Assembly: GCA_007695205.1 (NCBI GenBank)
Contig: REEF01000836.1
Coordinates: forward strand, 1 to 9,825
DNA: 9,825 bases
DNA from: Planctomycetaceae bacterium
Lineage (GTDB): Bacteria; Planctomycetota; Planctomycetia; Pirellulales; Pirellulaceae
Direction: 5' to 3'
This document shows, in pieces, positions 6,674-9,825 of this stretch (the first letter of the stretch is position 1; each line of letters begins with the position of its first letter). Under the pieces are notes generated by a model. It saw only the letters and a program-made list of their open reading frames with translations. It had not been told where the DNA came from and made no database searches. Made by a program: the position numbers and the translations under genes.

Positions 6674-7441
6674 ATGTGGCCAATCAGTTTTCTGGCGTCA
6701 GCATGGGCAGCGAAGCAATCGGAATCCAAGTCGAAGCGAGGCAAAAGGAGGCGTCATCGTCTGCTGCGTGTCGAATCGATGGAGCCTCGTATGCCGTTGA
6801 GCGCGACGGCGCTGATGCTGACCGACTCGTTTTCTGGCATGGAGGAGACCTCGGACGATACTGCCGATACTCAGGTACTTGTTACGGAAGATCCCGTGGA
6901 CACGGTCGCGTTGGGTACGCTGGACACGGGCTCGGACACGACTTGCCAACCGTTATCACCGGACGAGGTACCGAGCATCGAGGCGGAGTCCGACGAATGG
7001 CTTGACCCCTTCGCGGAGGAACCAGCTTTGCAAATGGGGCCGGTGCCTTCGCAGTCAGATGACGATGGCGAGGAAGAATCCACGGAATTGGCCAGCCTGA
7101 CCTTGTTGGGCGGCCCAGCGCCGTTGGCACCGGATTCATCGATCGAGGCGGACCCCATCATCCTGCCCGCCCCGGAGATCCTTTGGTTCAAAGTCAGTTA
7201 TGGGAAATCCGGCTTGGTGCATTTCGAGGGCGAGGTGGAATACGAATTCCCGTCGCAGTTGACCATCGAATTTGGCGGAGTCTTGGATGGCTGGGAGCCT
7301 ATCAAGGTGGCTTCCGGAGGCATTTTCCTCCTCACGGTGCCCGAGGGCGACCTGCCTGCGTCGTTGTCGGGGATGGTGACTGCCCAGGCTTTCACACCGG
7401 AAGGGATCGAATCGAATCTCGCGTTCACTTGGATCCTTTAG
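6674..7441 (+). CDS. Acidic protein with LEPR-XLL-like N-terminal tag and C-terminal beta-domain
   Basis: 255 residues from ATG 6674, chosen because GGAGGA (6660-6665) lies eight bases upstream; an in-frame extension to GTG 6587 lacks such a site. Residues 19-32 are strongly basic (KSKRGKRRRHRLLR), followed by VESMEPRMPLSA (33-44), a variant of the LEPR-XLL tag found at the N-termini of large planctomycete surface or exported proteins. Residues 50-165 are very rich in Asp, Glu, Ser, Thr and Pro and look disordered. Residues 168-255 alternate hydrophobic and polar residues with conserved-looking Gly and SNLAFTW at the end, as in a small Ig-like beta-sandwich. No classical hydrophobic signal peptide is visible. 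Export or envelope location is inferred from the tag. The function is unknown. It may be co-transcribed with the two downstream genes (80-bp gap). Confidence 0.75.
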   Translation: MWPISFLASAWAAKQSESKSKRGKRRRHRLLRVESMEPRMPLSATALMLTDSFSGMEETSDDTADTQVLVTEDPVDTVALGTLDTGSDTTCQPLSPDEVPSIEAESDEWLDPFAEEPALQMGPVPSQSDDDGEEESTELASLTLLGGPAPLAPDSSIEADPIILPAPEILWFKVSYGKSGLVHFEGEVEYEFPSQLTIEFGGVLDGWEPIKVASGGIFLLTVPEGDLPASLSGMVTAQAFTPEGIESNLAFTWIL

Positions 7442-7521
7442 GCTTTGTGGGCAAGGAGTTGGCAGCATTTTTCTCTTTTGCTTTGGGATCGAACACAGAA
7501 CTTTCAGAAAGTTAAAAAACC

Positions 7522-7962
7522 ATGTCTGAATCAGCATTATCCAGCTATTCTTTTTCAGCCCTGTATGACGACACGAGGGGGCATTCTCGAGAATCGACAG
7601 GTGACTCGTCGACGGTTCGCGCATTGCGAGTGATGGTGCGGCGCGTGCTCAGGACGCAAGACGGGCGTCCGGGTTTTGGGGCCCGTGTACTCGAACAGGC
7701 GAAATTCCTGCGAGAAAAGCACGGGAGAAACGTTGCACGTGATGCATTTGAGCGTCTGATCGTCGATCAGTTGTTGCGTTCTCGTCCCGACGGCCGATTG
7801 GCCCCCGCTCGGCAGGAAAAGTCGCCCGTCTGTCCATCGACGTGGGAAAGAGTCGTCGAAGTAACGTGCCAAGCCTTGGTACCCTCCACTGGAAACCACC
7901 GACCATGTCAGAAAGAAATCCCGAACAATCCTCGGCCTCACAACGCCCGCTCAGGTTGCTGA
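7522..7962 (+). CDS. Hypothetical small basic protein
   Basis: 146 residues, not recognised. A Ser-rich N-terminus (1-32) is followed by an Arg-rich, probably helical segment (about 33-95) with VRALRVMVRRVLR and LEQAKFLREKHGRNVARDAF, then a Pro-rich tail. There are no membrane segments. Upstream only a weak AGAAAG lies at a suitable distance, so the start is uncertain. The last 58 bases overlap the start of the hybrid kinase gene in another reading frame, and the residues encoded there are low-complexity, suggesting the conserved part, if any, ends near residue 120. Same direction as its neighbours, so possibly in one operon and translationally linked to the kinase. It could be a small accessory protein of the kinase, or a spurious ORF. 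Confidence 0.5.
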   Translation: MSESALSSYSFSALYDDTRGHSRESTGDSSTVRALRVMVRRVLRTQDGRPGFGARVLEQAKFLREKHGRNVARDAFERLIVDQLLRSRPDGRLAPARQEKSPVCPSTWERVVEVTCQALVPSTGNHRPCQKEIPNNPRPHNARSGC

Positions 7963-9825
7963 TCGTCGAGGATTCGGCGATCGACGCGGAGCTGTTGCTT
8001 CACCATCTGCGAGCCTTCGGCTACCAGCCCATTTGGGAGCGAGTCGACGACGAAGACGGTCTGCGCAAAGCGCTCGCAAAACAGAGTTGGGAGTTGGTGC
8101 TGTGTGACTACGCGATGCCTCGATACAACGGCCTGGAGGCGCTGAAGGTGATCCAACGGATCGCTTCGGATCTGCCTGTGATTTTTGTCTCCGGAACGAT
8201 TGACGAGGACTTCGCGGTCGAGGCGATGCGTGCTGGAGCGTACGATTACTTGCTGAAAGACCGTTTGGCACGTTTGGGGCATGCCGTCCAACGCAGCTTG
8301 CAGGAGGCCGAACAGCGTCGCGTCAGCCAACGGATGGAAGACCAATTGAGGCTTCTGTTTCACGCCATCGAAACCAGTCCAGCGGCGATTCTGATCACGG
8401 ACACCGAGGGCCGCATCCGATACGCCAACCCGGGATTCACACGGATGACGGGTTATCCGTTGGAGGATGTGCGAGGCAAGAATCCACAGTTGCTCAAGTC
8501 AGGCACAATGGCTGCGGCCGAGTACGGCCGCTTGTGGACGACCATCCGGGAAGGTAACGAATGGCAGGGCGAATTCTGCAACCGAAAGCGTGACGGAGAA
8601 CTAGTTTGGGAGTCGGCGACCATTTCGCCCGTCCGCGATAGCCAAGGCCGCATCACGCATTTCATCAAGGTGGCCGAGGACATCACTCACCGCAAACAAA
8701 GCGATGAAGCGTACCGCAAACTGGACCATCAACTACGGCAGGTCCAAAAGATGGAATCGCTCGGCGAATTAGCCAGCGGTATCGCCCACGATTTCAACAA
8801 CTACTTGGGCAGCATTGTCACGAATTTGCAGTTGGCTCGTGCCGGGGTGGATGCCGAATCCCAGACGGTGGATTACCTGGAACGCGCCGCAAGCGCCAGT
8901 CGCCAGGCAGCGGGGCTCGCTCGTCAAATGCTGACGCTCAGCCGCCGCAGCGAACCTCGCCGCGAATCGATCCGACTTGGTCCCGTAGTCCTGGAAACAC
9001 TGCGGTGGCTGGAAGCCTCGTTGCCATCGGGGCTGCAGGTCGCTGTCGATATTCCCGCACCGGGACGCGTGGTGCTGGCGGATGCCTCACAGATTCAGCA
9101 GTTGGTCGTCAATCTCTGGAGCAATGCCTGCCATGCTTTGCGGGGTTGCGAAGGCTGTATCACGGTCTCTCTGGCCGATCAGGAAGTGGATGCGACGATG
9201 TTGGCAGCGCACCCTGAACTGCAGATTGGTCCCTACGTTCGGTTGACCGTGCGGGACGACGGTTGCGGGATGGACCCGGAGGTTCGAGAGCGGATTTTTG
9301 AGCCGTTTTTCACCACCAAACCCGAAGGGCAAGGCACCGGGTTGGGGCTGAGTGTGGTGCGCAGCATCGTCAATAGCCATCAGGGAGCCGTCGTTGTGGA
9401 GAGTTGGCCTGGGCAGGGGACGACGATGCACGTGTTTCTGCCAGTAGATGCCTCGGCGACAGTCGAGTTGGACCCGCCGATGCCGGTCCGTGAGCGATCG
9501 CTGCCACTGGGCCATGGCGAGAAGGTAATGCTGGTCGAGGATCACGCATTGGTCCAGAAAGCCACGCGGTCGTTGCTGGAAGAGCTGGGTTACCGGGTCG
9601 ATGCGTTCGGCGATCCGTGTCGAGCGTTGGCAGCGTTTCGGGCTGAGGCCGAGGATTTCGATGTGGTCCTGACGGACTTGTCGATGCGTGAGATGAACGG
9701 CGCCGAATTGGCCAAAGAGATTTTGGCGATTCGACCCTCGATGCCCGTGCTGGTCACCAGCGGTTATGACCTGCCCGGTATTCGCCAGCACATCCGCGAA
9801 TTGGGAATCCGGGCAGTTCTGGCCA
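7905..9825 (+). CDS. Hybrid histidine kinase REC-PAS-HisKA-HATPase-REC (3' end outside window)
   Basis: At least 640 residues, open at the window edge. An N-terminal receiver (about 16-130) has E22/D23, D68, S96 and K118. A PAS domain (about 148-262) ends in the VAEDITHRK motif typical of PAS/PAC. The HisKA domain (about 280-345) has phospho-acceptor H295 in GIAHDFNN. HATPase_c (about 390-515) has N-box N403/N407, G1 DDGCG (451-455), the FEPFFTTK F-box and G2 GQGTGLGL (475-482), all intact. A second receiver starts near 539 with E545/D546 and phospho-acceptor D591; the usual Pro of the MP motif is Arg595. No membrane segment is seen, so it is a cytoplasmic phosphorelay kinase, probably driven by the phosphorylation state of its first receiver. 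The Shine-Dalgarno is weak (GGAAA), consistent with coupling to the overlapping upstream ORF. Confidence 0.93.
   Translation, partial: MSERNPEQSSASQRPLRLLIVEDSAIDAELLLHHLRAFGYQPIWERVDDEDGLRKALAKQSWELVLCDYAMPRYNGLEALKVIQRIASDLPVIFVSGTIDEDFAVEAMRAGAYDYLLKDRLARLGHAVQRSLQEAEQRRVSQRMEDQLRLLFHAIETSPAAILITDTEGRIRYANPGFTRMTGYPLEDVRGKNPQLLKSGTMAAAEYGRLWTTIREGNEWQGEFCNRKRDGELVWESATISPVRDSQGRITHFIKVAEDITHRKQSDEAYRKLDHQLRQVQKMESLGELASGIAHDFNNYLGSIVTNLQLARAGVDAESQTVDYLERAASASRQAAGLARQMLTLSRRSEPRRESIRLGPVVLETLRWLEASLPSGLQVAVDIPAPGRVVLADASQIQQLVVNLWSNACHALRGCEGCITVSLADQEVDATMLAAHPELQIGPYVRLTVRDDGCGMDPEVRERIFEPFFTTKPEGQGTGLGLSVVRSIVNSHQGAVVVESWPGQGTTMHVFLPVDASATVELDPPMPVRERSLPLGHGEKVMLVEDHALVQKATRSLLEELGYRVDAFGDPCRALAAFRAEAEDFDVVLTDLSMREMNGAELAKEILAIRPSMPVLVTSGYDLPGIRQHIRELGIRAVLA

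Noticed and set aside
6412..6744. Minus-strand open frame of 110 codons overlapping the start of the LEPR-tagged gene
   Set aside because: No recognisable domain or composition of a real protein, it runs antisense through a well-supported start region and the hairpins near 6417-6446, and nothing conserved can be pointed to.
9087..9791. Minus-strand open frame of 234 codons
   Set aside because: It is entirely antisense to the hybrid kinase, whose HATPase and receiver motifs are unmistakable; the His/Arg/Gln-rich translation is typical of the reverse of a GC-rich gene.

Overview
The window looks like chromosomal DNA from a planctomycete, probably a Pirellulaceae-like lineage. This is an inference from four things: an ECF sigma factor translationally coupled to a membrane Ser/Thr kinase with TPRs, an acidic protein with an N-terminal LEPR-XLL-like tag, a GGGTCTGACCC-type inverted repeat, and the density of signalling genes. 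No species can be named from the sequence alone.

Layout. At 1-51 lies the 3' part of a tRNA-Asp (GUC) gene. On the minus strand follow a sigma-54 activator with a pseudo-receiver domain (81-1613), a NarL-type response regulator (1836-2489) and, upstream of it in the same operon, a small soluble HisKA_3-type histidine kinase with eroded ATP-binding boxes (2498-3235). A 233-bp divergent region (3236-3468) separates these from plus-strand genes: an ECF sigma factor (3469-4047) and, overlapping by ATGA, a Ser/Thr kinase with one membrane segment and a TPR tail (4044-6299). Next come a 27-bp perfect inverted repeat (6300-6397), a gene-free stretch, a small LEPR-tagged acidic protein (6674-7441), an unrecognised basic ORF (7522-7962), and a hybrid histidine kinase that runs off the right edge (7905-9825, REC-PAS-HisKA-HATPase-REC).

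Almost every gene is a signalling component: two-component, enhancer-binding protein, ECF sigma and Ser/Thr kinase. The most plausible functional units are the kinase/NarL-regulator operon, the sigma/Ser-Thr-kinase pair, and possibly the plus-strand run from 6674 to the edge. Whether the units talk to each other cannot be read from the sequence. I see no phage, transposase, CRISPR or defence genes, and nothing that amounts to a clearly new system. The most notable items are the degenerate kinase paired with an intact regulator, the pseudo-receiver activator with a recent 18-bp tandem duplication, the G8 tract in the Ser/Thr kinase, and the long inverted repeat.
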